NCBI GenBank assembly: GCA_965230275.1
Contig: CBDDKO010000002.1
Location: forward strand, 2,604,001-2,668,000
Direction: 5' to 3'
Length of the DNA: 64,000 nt
Origin: JAJRRS01 sp965230275
GTDB taxonomy: Bacteria > Planctomycetota > Phycisphaerae > Phycisphaerales > Phycisphaeraceae
Position 1 is the first letter of the stretch, and each line of letters starts with the position of its first letter. The notes below the pieces were generated by a model. The model did no database searches and was not told where the DNA came from. It saw only the letters and a program-made list of their open reading frames with translations. Positions 41,081 to 49,647 of this stretch are shown here, in pieces. The position numbers and the translations under genes were made by a program.

Positions 41081-42373
41081 CTAAACCGAGACGGTCAGTT
41101 GCACATCACCGGCGGCGTCCGTGCCGGTCAGCTTCAGGTCGTATTTTTCCTGCAGGACCGCAAACACGTTGGGCGTGATGAAGGCCGGGGGCTGTGGGCC
41201 GAGGTTGATGCCCTTTACGTCCAACGCCAGCAGAGTCAGCAACACGGCCACGGCCTTCTGCTCAAACCAGCTGATCACCATCGTCAACGGCAGGTCGTTC
41301 ACGCCGCACTCAAACGCATTGGCAAGCGCCAGCGCCACCTGGATCGCGCCGTAGGCGTCGTTACATTGACCCATATCAAGCAGGCGCGGGAAGCCGAGCA
41401 GCTCGCCATGATCGTGGTCGCGGATGCGGTACTTGCCACAGCCCAGGGTCAGGATGAAGCTGTCCTCGGGTGTGTTCCTGGCGTAGTCGGAGAAGTAGTT
41501 CCGCCCGGGCTCCGCACCGTCGCAGCCGCCGATCAGGTAGAAGTGGCTAACCTTGCCGGCCTTGATAGCGTCAATGATCGTTGCCGCGTTATCCAGCAGG
41601 ACGGTGCGATGGAAGCCCACGGTTGAAGAACCGAGCACGTTCTCAGGAAGCGGCTCACACTGCTCCGCCATCTCGATCACGGCTGAGAAGTCGTCGCCTT
41701 TCAGTCGCTTGCCGCCAGGTACGGCCGTGCAGTTGGTGGTGAAGATACGATCGCTGTAGCTATCCTTGGGGATGAGGATGCAGTTGGTGGTGACGACGAT
41801 CGGGCCGGTGAACTGCTCAAACTCGCGTTTCTGTTTCTGCCATGCGCCGCCGTAGTGACCTGCGAGGTTGGGGTGCTCGCGCAGGTTCGCGTACATGTGG
41901 GCGGGGAGCATTTCGCCGTGGGTGTAGACCTTGACGTCGGTCCCTTCGCACTGCTTGAGCAGGTTCCACAGGTCCAACATGTCGTGGCCGCTGACCAGGA
42001 TGCCCGGGCCGGCTTTGGTGCCCTCCATTACAGCCGAGGGCGCGGGCTTACCGAAGACTTCGATGTGGCCCTCGTCCAACATCTCCATGACACGCAGGTT
42101 CTGCCGCCCGCATTCCAGGCACAGGTCCAGCATAGATTCGAGATCGAAGTTGACGTTGGTCATCGTGGCAAATAACGCTTCTTCGATGAAGGCGCTGACG
42201 TTCTCGTCGGTCTTGCCAAGACGGCGTGCGTGCGCGGCGTAGGCGGCCATCCCCTTCACGCCGTAAAGCAGCGTCTCCTGCAGGGACTGGATGTCTTCGT
42301 TCTTGCCGCAGACGCCGATCGAATCGACGCATCCGGTGCCGTGGGCAGACTGCTCGCACTGATTACAAAACAT
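41081..42373 (-). CDS. hcp: Hybrid cluster protein (hydroxylamine reductase), short class III type
   Basis: Hcp carries a cubane cluster and a 4Fe-2S-2O hybrid cluster and is linked to nitric oxide or hydroxylamine reduction. The N-terminal cysteines are C-x2-C-x8-C-x6-C (MFCNQCEQSAHGTGC...GVCGK). Hybrid cluster ligands appear in SGHDMLDLWNLL, THGEMLPAH, TTNCILIPKD, TTNCTAVPGG, GGCDGAEPGRNYFSDYA and LTLGCGKYR. At 430 aa it lacks about 110 residues after the N-terminal domain compared with the E. coli protein, as in class III Hcp. It has its own terminator and no adjacent reductase gene (hcr). Expected under anaerobic or nitrosative conditions. Confidence 0.95.
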   Translation of the reverse strand: MFCNQCEQSAHGTGCVDSIGVCGKNEDIQSLQETLLYGVKGMAAYAAHARRLGKTDENVSAFIEEALFATMTNVNFDLESMLDLCLECGRQNLRVMEMLDEGHIEVFGKPAPSAVMEGTKAGPGILVSGHDMLDLWNLLKQCEGTDVKVYTHGEMLPAHMYANLREHPNLAGHYGGAWQKQKREFEQFTGPIVVTTNCILIPKDSYSDRIFTTNCTAVPGGKRLKGDDFSAVIEMAEQCEPLPENVLGSSTVGFHRTVLLDNAATIIDAIKAGKVSHFYLIGGCDGAEPGRNYFSDYARNTPEDSFILTLGCGKYRIRDHDHGELLGFPRLLDMGQCNDAYGAIQVALALANAFECGVNDLPLTMVISWFEQKAVAVLLTLLALDVKGINLGPQPPAFITPNVFAVLQEKYDLKLTGTDAAGDVQLTVSV

Positions 42374-42632
42374 GAGCTACTCCGTGGGAACCAAGTTGGG
42401 GGACCGGGGTTAGGTGCGACTCGACGGAAAATCGGGGCGTAGCCAAGAAGCCTTGATTGGCCCGGTGTCATCGGGGTGCCGGCTCTTGGCTGCCGCGATT
42501 CAGGTCGAATCAGCGTAGTGATCGGGAGGGCTTGTGCCACCAATCCAAGAATAGAATATCATTATATCTTTATTTATGTCAAGTCGGGGGCTGCCGATAC
42601 TCGGCGTGATGCCCCTTGCCTGCGGCCCGAAT
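42374..42632. promoter_or_regulatory. hcp upstream region with AT-rich imperfect palindrome
   Basis: Within this gap an AT-rich block contains AGAATATCATTATATCTT (42553-42570), an imperfect inverted repeat with five of seven arm pairs. This type of site suits an NO-responsive Rrf2/NsrR-like repressor, but the match is weak. No HcpR-type TGTGA/TCACA site was seen. Confidence 0.3.
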
Positions 42633-42659
42633 AAAAAAACCACCCCGATTAAGGGGCGG
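42633..42659 (-). terminator. Rho-independent terminator of flgM
   Basis: On the reverse strand CCGCCCCT and CGGGGTGG form an eight-base stem (one G-T pair) followed by seven T. It lies 37 bases beyond the flgM stop. Confidence 0.85.
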
Positions 42660-42695
42660 CTTGTGTGTTTGATGGGCGGTTGTGATCGATTCGGG

Positions 42696-42971
42696 TCAGG
42701 TGATGTCTTCGATCAGGTTGTTGATAGCGGTGTCAATCTTCTCATCGCTTTCGTACGTTCCGTCATCGATGGCGGCGCGGACGCTTTCGATCAGGTCCTG
42801 GCGGACGTCGGGCAAGTCGGCGATCTTGCTGAGATACTGTGCCTTATTAGACAGTTCGACCTGGTCTTCGCCACGTGTGGTGGTGTCGGCAGAAGCCTGG
42901 GGTCTGCTCGGGCGGACCGCCGGGTCGAGGGTCGGCGCGTGGGGTCGTTGGATGGGTGATACTTCGCTCAT
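42696..42971 (-). CDS. flgM: FlgM-like anti-sigma-28 factor
   Basis: A 91-residue protein with a disordered N-terminal half (MSEVSPIQRPHAPTLDP) and the FlgM C-terminal helices: DQVELSNKAQYLSKIADLPDVRQDLIESVRAAIDDGTYESDEKIDTAINNLIEDI. FlgM binds the flagellar sigma factor FliA until the hook is complete and is then exported. The frame is open 61 codons further upstream, but GGAG lies about eight bases before the ATG at 42971. No other flagellar gene adjoins it. Its presence implies a motile stage, as known for many planctomycetes. Confidence 0.85.
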   Translation of the reverse strand: MSEVSPIQRPHAPTLDPAVRPSRPQASADTTTRGEDQVELSNKAQYLSKIADLPDVRQDLIESVRAAIDDGTYESDEKIDTAINNLIEDIT

Positions 42972-43311
42972 AACTAGGCTCCTAACGGGCAACGGCCCTG
43001 ATGGGTGGCTGATGCCGGGCCGTGTGGGACCGCGGTCGCAACAAGCGGATGGGGCGTGATCCCTTACATGCTCTATATCGCCAAAGCCGTGTGCTTGGCT
43101 TGAAGTTATCAAGCGCAGGCCTCGTTTTCGCCTAATTCTATATAGATTAGGCAATTACCTTGGGTTATACCGTCTCAATGTCCGGTAATCCGTACCCCGC
43201 CAATGCTGGTGTGGATGCACCCAACCTCAATATTATGCACAACTTATCCACACCCAGAACATTTACCTAACTAGAAATGAAGTGTTGAAAAAAAGCGCAA
43301 AAATCACCTGA
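42972..43311. other. Gene-free 340-base region between folP and flgM
   Basis: An AT-richer region holding the flgM promoter, the GCCTAAT...ATTAGGC palindrome (43130-43152, with an inner TCTATATAGA) and the DnaA-box cluster (43210-43252). An A-rich run (GTTGAAAAAAAGCGC) lies near its right end. A weak sigma-28-like GGCGATAT at about 43073-43081 (reverse strand) faces flgM. Confidence 0.5.
43210..43252. other. DnaA-box cluster (candidate origin or DnaA-binding locus)
   Basis: TTATGCACA (43233-43241) and TTATCCACA (43244-43252) both fit the TTATNCACA consensus and are two bases apart in tandem. An inverted weaker box, TGTGGATGC (43210-43218), matches at seven of nine. AT-rich palindromic DNA lies on one side and an A-run on the other. 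parA lies 2.3 kb away. No dnaA or dnaN gene is present. Confidence 0.45.
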
Positions 43312-44160
43312 TCAGACACCTAAAACGGCCCGAATGACGTCCAGCGACTGCCGATTCTCTGCTACATCATGTACACGCAGCAGCTGCACCCCCCCCAACA
43401 TGCAGTGAATACTCACCGCACAGGTGCCTGCCAGGCGCTCGTTTTCCGCCCCCCCGCTGACCTCGCCGATGAACCGCTTTCGGCTGGCACCGACCAGAAC
43501 AGGGTAGCCTGTTTCGACCAGGGTCTGGATCGACCTCAGCAGGGCCAGGTTGTGGGCCGTGCTCTTGCCGAAGCCGATCCCCGGGTCCAGCACGATCCGT
43601 CTACGATCGATCCCCGCATCCAGCGCCGCCTGCGCCCGGCTGAGCAGGAAGTCCCGGACCTCGGCCACGACGTCGGTGTACCTCGGGGCCTGCTGCATCG
43701 TGCCGGGTTCGCCTCGCATATGCATGAGGACGATCGGCAGGCCTTGCTCGCCGGCAAAACCGAGCATCTCGGGGTCTTCAAGCCCGGCACTGACGTCATT
43801 GAGCATCGTCGCCCCCGCCTGGACCGCGGCCCGGGCGACCTCGGTGCGCGTCGTGTCGATGCTGATCGGGACGTGGGCGAAGGATTGGCCGAGCGTCTGC
43901 CGCAGTGACCGGATAACCGGCACAACCCGCGCAACCTGCTCTTGGGATGACACTCGCCCCGCGCCCGGTCGGGTCGATTCGCCCCCCACATCGATGATGT
44001 CCGCGCCTTGTTCGGCCATGGCCAGGCCGTGACGGACCGCCTGATCGACGTCGGCGTAGCGTCCGCCATCGGAAAAACTGTCCGGCGTGAGGTTCAGGAT
44101 GCCCATCAGTCTGGGGCGGTCCAGGGCCAGTTCGGTCTGATCGTGCAGCAGCAGGTCCAT
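43312..44160 (-). CDS. folP: Dihydropteroate synthase
   Basis: Joins p-aminobenzoate to dihydropterin pyrophosphate in folate synthesis; the sulfonamide target. Motifs: MGILNLTPDSFSDGGRYAD near residue 19, DIIDVGGESTRPGA near 53, ISIDTTRTEVA, MLNDVSAG, IVLMHMRGEPGTMQ, IVLDPGIGFGKSTAHN and VGASRKRFIGEVSG. All are intact. The frame is open to 44292, but the ATG at 44160 (MDLLLHDQTELALDRPRLMG) gives the family-typical N-terminus. No folate genes are adjacent. A divergent PilZ gene starts 126 bases upstream. Confidence 0.96.
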   Translation of the reverse strand: MDLLLHDQTELALDRPRLMGILNLTPDSFSDGGRYADVDQAVRHGLAMAEQGADIIDVGGESTRPGAGRVSSQEQVARVVPVIRSLRQTLGQSFAHVPISIDTTRTEVARAAVQAGATMLNDVSAGLEDPEMLGFAGEQGLPIVLMHMRGEPGTMQQAPRYTDVVAEVRDFLLSRAQAALDAGIDRRRIVLDPGIGFGKSTAHNLALLRSIQTLVETGYPVLVGASRKRFIGEVSGGAENERLAGTCAVSIHCMLGGVQLLRVHDVAENRQSLDVIRAVLGV

Positions 44161-44285
44161 ACCAAGAGTGTATCCCATTGGGTTGTAGCGGCTGTAACAG
44201 GCGGGTAACCGGGATCGGCACGATTCCTTCTGTCGCGCCACGCTCGCGGATTCAGAGCAGCCCGCGGTCGGCCGATAGGTAGTCG

Positions 44286-44687
44286 GTGGCATGTGAGGTT
44301 AAACATCCCGACTCAGACGCACACGGCAAGCTCGATGCGCTGATCCAGCGTCTCGAATCCGAAGCAGACCAGGATGCCGGCGGACGGACAGATCCCAGGC
44401 GGTCCGTGCATGCGCCGGTGATGCTCGGCGTGCTGGCGGGGGGGTTCAAACCCTTATACCGCTGCTGGGCGACCGACCTCTCGACGGACGGGCTGGGGAT
44501 TCTCTGCGAACACGAGGTGCCGGTCGGCTCACTGATGTACGTGAACCTCGGGCCGCTGCTGGGTGAGTCCTTAGTGATGCAGGTCCGCATCTGCTACGTC
44601 AGCCGGCTGCTCGAACACACCTACCGTATCGGCGCGACGTTTACGTTTGTCGATAGCGATCCCTCGGCGACACGCCTGTCAGCCTGA
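44286..44687 (+). CDS. PilZ-domain-like protein (133 aa)
   Basis: Residues about 35-125 resemble a PilZ c-di-GMP receptor: TDPRRSVHAPVMLGVL, then CWATDLSTDGLGILCEHEVPVGSLMYVNL and a late YRIGATFTFVD strand. The D-x-S-x-x-G motif is present, but the RxxxR motif is altered (RRSVH), so c-di-GMP binding may be lost or weakened. The GTG start at 44286 has AGGT five bases upstream. The stop lies seven bases from the convergent MATE gene. It is probably cytosolic. A diguanylate cyclase lies 40 kb away. Confidence 0.75.
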   Translation: MACEVKHPDSDAHGKLDALIQRLESEADQDAGGRTDPRRSVHAPVMLGVLAGGFKPLYRCWATDLSTDGLGILCEHEVPVGSLMYVNLGPLLGESLVMQVRICYVSRLLEHTYRIGATFTFVDSDPSATRLSA

Positions 44688-44694
44688 GCGTGGC

Positions 44695-46143
44695 TTAGAC
44701 TTCCGTCTTGAGCCAGCCGCCGTGGAAGAAGCGCCCGGCGAACATCAGGCCGCGCACCCCCATCTCCGTGCACAGCCCGTACCACACACCGACCAATCCC
44801 CAATCCAACACCACCCCGAACAGGTACACCAGGGGCAGACGCAGCGCGAACAGGCTGAAGTAGTTGATGACCATGGTCGACCGGGTATCGCCCGCGCCCT
44901 TGATCGCGTGACTGAGCACGATGGACAGCGCAAAGAAGGGCTGGACCCAGCCGCAGACCCATAGCAGCTGGGGCGAGATTTCGCGATGCAAATCGACGGG
45001 TGTGACCGCGGCGACCAGCAGGTGCGGGATGGTGATGAACAGCAGGCCGGAGATCGTCATGACCACCACAGCGATCGCGCAGCAATAGATCGCAGAGCGC
45101 TTGGCCATGACGGGGTCATGCGCGCCGAGGTATTGGCCGGTGAGGATCGCCGCGGCGCCGGCGAGCGCGAACCCGGGCAGGAAGCTGGCGCTTTCAATGC
45201 GCACGCCCCACATGTGTGAGCCCAGCAGGCCGTCGGTCGCGAGGTGGCCGATCATCATGATGACCAGGAAGTTGCCGCCCCAGATGCCCAGGCTCTCGGC
45301 GAGCTGGGGCACGGAAACTCGGATGATGCGTCGCGCGGTGTGCCAGTGCGGCCGTAACCGCGCCGGGCGCAGCCGGATCATCCGCTTGCCACGGAACAGC
45401 ACGAAGAGCGTCAGGGCCGCGCCCAGCGCCCAGGCCACGGCCGTGCCCGCCGCGATCCCCGCCACGCCGTGCCCACCGATCGGGTCGGGCCCGTAGACGA
45501 ATAGCAGGCTCGCGCCGATGTTCACGATGTTGACCAGCACCACGACGATAAAGGGCGTGCGTGTGTCGCCGGCGGCGCGCAGACAGGCGCCACCCACAAA
45601 GAGCACCGCGCTCATAGGCCCAGCAGCAGCGATGATCCGTAGATACAAACGCCCAAGGTCGTACGCCTGCGCTTCGAGGCCGGAGAGCTTGGAGATCCCT
45701 CCCGCCAGGACGAAGACCAGCACGCCGGCCGCCAGACCCATCGCGATCGCCAGCAGGATGGCCTGGCCCAGCGCCGCATTAGCAAGCCGCTTGTGCCGAC
45801 CGCCGATCGCCCGTGCGACCAATGCAGATGCACCCACGCCGACCGCGCCCATCATCAAGCCCATCAACCAGCCGACATAACCCGCCACACCCAGCGCATC
45901 ATTCGCCGCGACCGCCAGGCTCTCGGGTTGAAGCCTTGATGCGAGCACCATGTCCACCGTCCCGACCAGAAACGCCATGACCTGTTCAAGCAGCGGCCAG
46001 ATCGCAAGCACCCAGACCTGACGGCGCAGCGACATCCCAGCGAGCTTGCCGCCGAGTTGCTTGGGGGTTGTCGCGCTATCAGTCGGCACAGCGACCGCTA
46101 CCGCTTCGGTCTTGTCTTCACCGTTTTGGCGCATAGAGGGCAT
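44695..46143 (-). CDS. MATE-family efflux transporter
   Basis: A 482-residue protein with twelve hydrophobic helices in two homologous halves. Family features include WPLLEQVMAFLVGTVDMVLASRLQPESLAVAAN in helices 1-2, GASALVARAIGGRHK after helix 3, and the second-half repeats VPQLAESLGIWGGNFLVIMMIG and GAAAILTGQYLGAHDPVMAKR. MATE proteins export drugs or metabolites using sodium or proton gradients. The N-terminal 37 residues before helix 1 are polar and unusual. The substrate cannot be inferred, and the neighbouring genes give no hint. Confidence 0.92.
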   Translation of the reverse strand: MPSMRQNGEDKTEAVAVAVPTDSATTPKQLGGKLAGMSLRRQVWVLAIWPLLEQVMAFLVGTVDMVLASRLQPESLAVAANDALGVAGYVGWLMGLMMGAVGVGASALVARAIGGRHKRLANAALGQAILLAIAMGLAAGVLVFVLAGGISKLSGLEAQAYDLGRLYLRIIAAAGPMSAVLFVGGACLRAAGDTRTPFIVVVLVNIVNIGASLLFVYGPDPIGGHGVAGIAAGTAVAWALGAALTLFVLFRGKRMIRLRPARLRPHWHTARRIIRVSVPQLAESLGIWGGNFLVIMMIGHLATDGLLGSHMWGVRIESASFLPGFALAGAAAILTGQYLGAHDPVMAKRSAIYCCAIAVVVMTISGLLFITIPHLLVAAVTPVDLHREISPQLLWVCGWVQPFFALSIVLSHAIKGAGDTRSTMVINYFSLFALRLPLVYLFGVVLDWGLVGVWYGLCTEMGVRGLMFAGRFFHGGWLKTEV

Positions 46144-46171
46144 TGTAGGCGCATTGTGTTTCGCAAATCGG

Positions 46172-46837
46172 TTACACGTTACGCGCTGTATTTATTAACG
46201 CACATAGCTTGGCTTGATCGAGTCGGCCGTGGGTGCGGACACCGGAGCATACGTCCAGGCCGAAAGGGCGGACGGCATTGATCGCCTCTTGCACGTTGCC
46301 CGAACGCAGCCCGCCCGCCAGATACACGGGGACGCTGACCGATTCAACGATCTGTCGGCTGATCGTCCAGTCGTGTCGCCTGCCGGTCCCGCCGAGCTGT
46401 TTGATCGCCAAGCTGGGATTGCCCGAATCCAACAACAGCGCATCGACGTGAGATGCTGCGGCGATAGCATCATTGATCGATATGAGACTCGTGACGTGAA
46501 TAACTTGGACAAGTTTGATGCCCGGCAGCCCGTCACGAAGTTCTGCGTAGTCGTCGGGGACGATGTGGTCGGTAAGCTGAATCGCGGTTGTCTTGCATCG
46601 TTTGTGCTGGTCGATTATCGATTCCGGATCGACCAGGCTCGTCAGCAGAAAAGTTTCTGCTTTGTCTTGAACGTGCTGCGCGATCGTGCTGATCATCGAC
46701 TCATCGATCACGCCCGGCCCGCTTGGCATCTGTGAAACCAACCCGAGCACGTCAGCCCCGGCACCGATTGCCATGTCGGCCTCGGTCGTGTCAGCGATAC
46801 AGCAGATCTTGATGTGGGTGCGTGTCTCGGCGCTCAT
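46172..46837 (-). CDS. Divergent phosphoribosylanthranilate isomerase (TrpF)-like protein
   Basis: A 221-residue beta/alpha-barrel related to TrpF: IKICCIADTTEADMAIGAGADVLGLV at the N-terminus, LLLDSGN, VPVYLAGGLRSGNVQEAINAVRPFGLDVCSGVRTHGRLDQAKLCALI at the C-terminus. The catalytic cysteine (KICC) and the phosphate-binding LAGGL and SSGV-like CSGV segments are kept. The usual GFVF...SPR segment is replaced by GLVSQMPSGPGVI, and the VQLHG strand reads IQLTDHI. It may be a true but divergent TrpF or a paralogue with another substrate. It stands alone, about 45 kb from trpD. Confidence 0.75.
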   Translation of the reverse strand: MSAETRTHIKICCIADTTEADMAIGAGADVLGLVSQMPSGPGVIDESMISTIAQHVQDKAETFLLTSLVDPESIIDQHKRCKTTAIQLTDHIVPDDYAELRDGLPGIKLVQVIHVTSLISINDAIAAASHVDALLLDSGNPSLAIKQLGGTGRRHDWTISRQIVESVSVPVYLAGGLRSGNVQEAINAVRPFGLDVCSGVRTHGRLDQAKLCALINTARNV

Positions 46838-46861
46838 GCGCCTGCATCATACCGCCGGCCG

Positions 46862-46907
46862 CGCACGCCGGCGGCGTGCGGTCATAAGCACAGAACGTGC
46901 AATGACT
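46862..46907. repeat. Family B palindromic repeat, copy 1
   Basis: CGCACGCC, GGC and GGCGTGCG form an eight-base-arm hairpin followed by a conserved tail (ACAGAAC...GCAATGAC). An equally oriented copy lies at 47465-47510 on the other side of the second RAYT gene. Confidence 0.85.
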
Positions 46908-46951
46908 CAATTAGCCGCGGGCAGCCTGCCCGCGCGTGTCTCCAGCCACTT

Positions 46952-47422
46952 TTAAACGCTCTCATACCAACCCAGCCCGCGATGGTTGGGCAGGTATGTT
47001 TTCATCAGGTGGTCGAAGTGCTTGCGATCTTTGACGCGCTTCTGACTCCCGCCCCGGCTGAACCATTGGGTCTTTCTGATCTGTTCGTTCAATCGCCGTG
47101 TCAACGATTGCTTTAGATTCTGGCGGATACGCACGACGGGCTTACCGGCAGGCCAGCTGATCAGGATGTGAACGTGTGAGGCGTCGGTGGTGATCGCGTG
47201 CAGGCGAAGTGACTGGTGGTAGCAGGCCTCGCGCACGATGTTAATCAGCGTCTGTTGTGTAGAGCGGTTGAATGTCGTGGCTTCTTGGCGTTGACGATCT
47301 TTGTAGCTGTTTGCCATAGTAGGGTCGGCGGGAAGGATACCTTTGCCACGTTGCACATAGCCCTTTGGTTTGTCCGGCATCCACGTGCCGTAGGCATGGA
47401 AGGTGAAGAGGTAGACGGGCAT
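46952..47422 (-). CDS. REP-associated tyrosine transposase (RAYT), second type
   Basis: A 156-residue Y1/HUH transposase. It begins MPVYLFTFHAYGTWMPDKPKGYVQRGKG, a different subgroup from the RAYT at 37491. The HUH motif is DASHVHILISW near residue 82. A C-terminal tyrosine in HLMKTYLPNHRG near 145 is the likely nucleophile. The gene is flanked by two directly repeated family B palindromes. The frame opens at 47452, but the ATG at 47422 starts the family sequence. The gene is intact and probably functional; it would act on the family B hairpins. Confidence 0.88.
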   Translation of the reverse strand: MPVYLFTFHAYGTWMPDKPKGYVQRGKGILPADPTMANSYKDRQRQEATTFNRSTQQTLINIVREACYHQSLRLHAITTDASHVHILISWPAGKPVVRIRQNLKQSLTRRLNEQIRKTQWFSRGGSQKRVKDRKHFDHLMKTYLPNHRGLGWYESV

Positions 47423-47464
47423 GGGGGGATTGTATCTTGCGTGTGAAGACACGTAGAGAAGACG

Positions 47465-47510
47465 CGCACGCCGGCGGCGTGCGGCTATCAGCTACAGAAC
47501 ACGCAATGAC
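47465..47510. repeat. Family B palindromic repeat, copy 2
   Basis: The same CGCACGCC/GGCGTGCG hairpin and ACAGAAC...GCAATGAC tail as at 46862-46907, in direct orientation, 43 bases upstream of the RAYT start. Confidence 0.85.
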
Positions 47511-47579
47511 CCCCAAAGTTGCGATAGCTTGCTCGCGATCGTAAACATTGCATTCACGATTTAGATGCGGATTGTCCGC

Positions 47580-48587
<1,008 letters not shown>

Positions 48588-48761
48588 CGAGGAGCTTTCC
48601 GTTAGTCAGCGTGGATCAGTCTCACCGGGCTAGCCGGCGGCACATGGTAGGTACATCGGCCAGCCGGGGCGAACGGGGAGATAAAAAGAGCCCCCTGCGA
48701 TTCGTTAGAATTGCGCGCAGAGCCATGTCATGCATCCGGTTATAGCGATGTGAATGGTGGG

Positions 48762-49499
48762 CTATCTGACGACCACTTTGCGCGTGACCGGTTCCGGGCT
48801 GGCTTGGTGGATGCCCGGGATCATCGGTATGAGTGCGTCGACCATGGTCTTCTCGCTGGTCGCGGCGCTGTTGAAGGTGACGGTGAACAGGCTCGGGCTC
48901 AGCCGGACGCTCGGCCAATAGCGTTTGTAGAACGAGGCACGGTTCTGGTCGATCCGTTTGATCTCGGCGGCGGCGTGCTTCTGGTCACAATCGAGCATCC
49001 GCGCCATCTGCCCGACTCGGTATTCGAACGGCGCGACGATCTGGATGTGTACGCCGCGCGGCAGGTTTTGTGTAATCATCGCGCCGCCTCGGCCGACGAT
49101 CACGGCCCGGCCGCCCTGTGCCAAGCCGCGGATGGTCTCGGCTACACGCTGATACACCTGCGATTCGGTCGTCTGTGACGCAAGCCCGGCAAACACGTCG
49201 TACAGCCAGGAATGGCTCTGCTCGCCCAGCAGATCGACCAACGTCTTGTGCAGTTTGTGGTCCTGTGACACTTTTTCGACAAGCTCTTTATCGAACCCGG
49301 TCCACGGCGTCTGGCCGGGCTCGGGCGGGTCGATGCTGTTCAGCCGATCGACCAGGTTGCGCATCAGTGTGCGCCCGCCGGCACCAGCCTCCCGACTGAT
49401 CGTGATGAAAGGCGGAGAGGTTTTGGCCTGTATGCTCTCCTCGCCGATTGTATGGACATGGGAACGGACCGCCGCCACGATGGGACTGAGCCTGCTCAT
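48762..49499 (-). CDS. Cytidylate-kinase-like family protein
   Basis: A P-loop-type protein of the cytidylate kinase-like group: FITISREAGAGGRTLMRNLVDRL replaces a standard Walker A and is characteristic of that family. Then come GFDKELVEKVS, GRAVIVGRGGAMITQ and VHIQIVAPFEYRVGQMAR. C-terminal DQNRASFYKRYW is typical. The substrate of this family is not settled. AGGAG at 49506-49510 is spaced for the ATG at 49499, so this start is used over the GTG at 49502. The gene stands alone. Confidence 0.85.
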   Translation of the reverse strand: MSRLSPIVAAVRSHVHTIGEESIQAKTSPPFITISREAGAGGRTLMRNLVDRLNSIDPPEPGQTPWTGFDKELVEKVSQDHKLHKTLVDLLGEQSHSWLYDVFAGLASQTTESQVYQRVAETIRGLAQGGRAVIVGRGGAMITQNLPRGVHIQIVAPFEYRVGQMARMLDCDQKHAAAEIKRIDQNRASFYKRYWPSVRLSPSLFTVTFNSAATSEKTMVDALIPMIPGIHQASPEPVTRKVVVR

Positions 49500-49647
49500 C
49501 ACACGCTCCTTTCGACGTTTAAGGCGTCAGATATGCCGACCTTCCTATCTCAATTATAAAGCGCCGTTTACGTAAGCCAAGAGCTAAATCCACTGAGTGG
49601 CCACAAAATGCTGAACGGGGAAAAGTTTTCGCTCCCGGCAACGAGGA

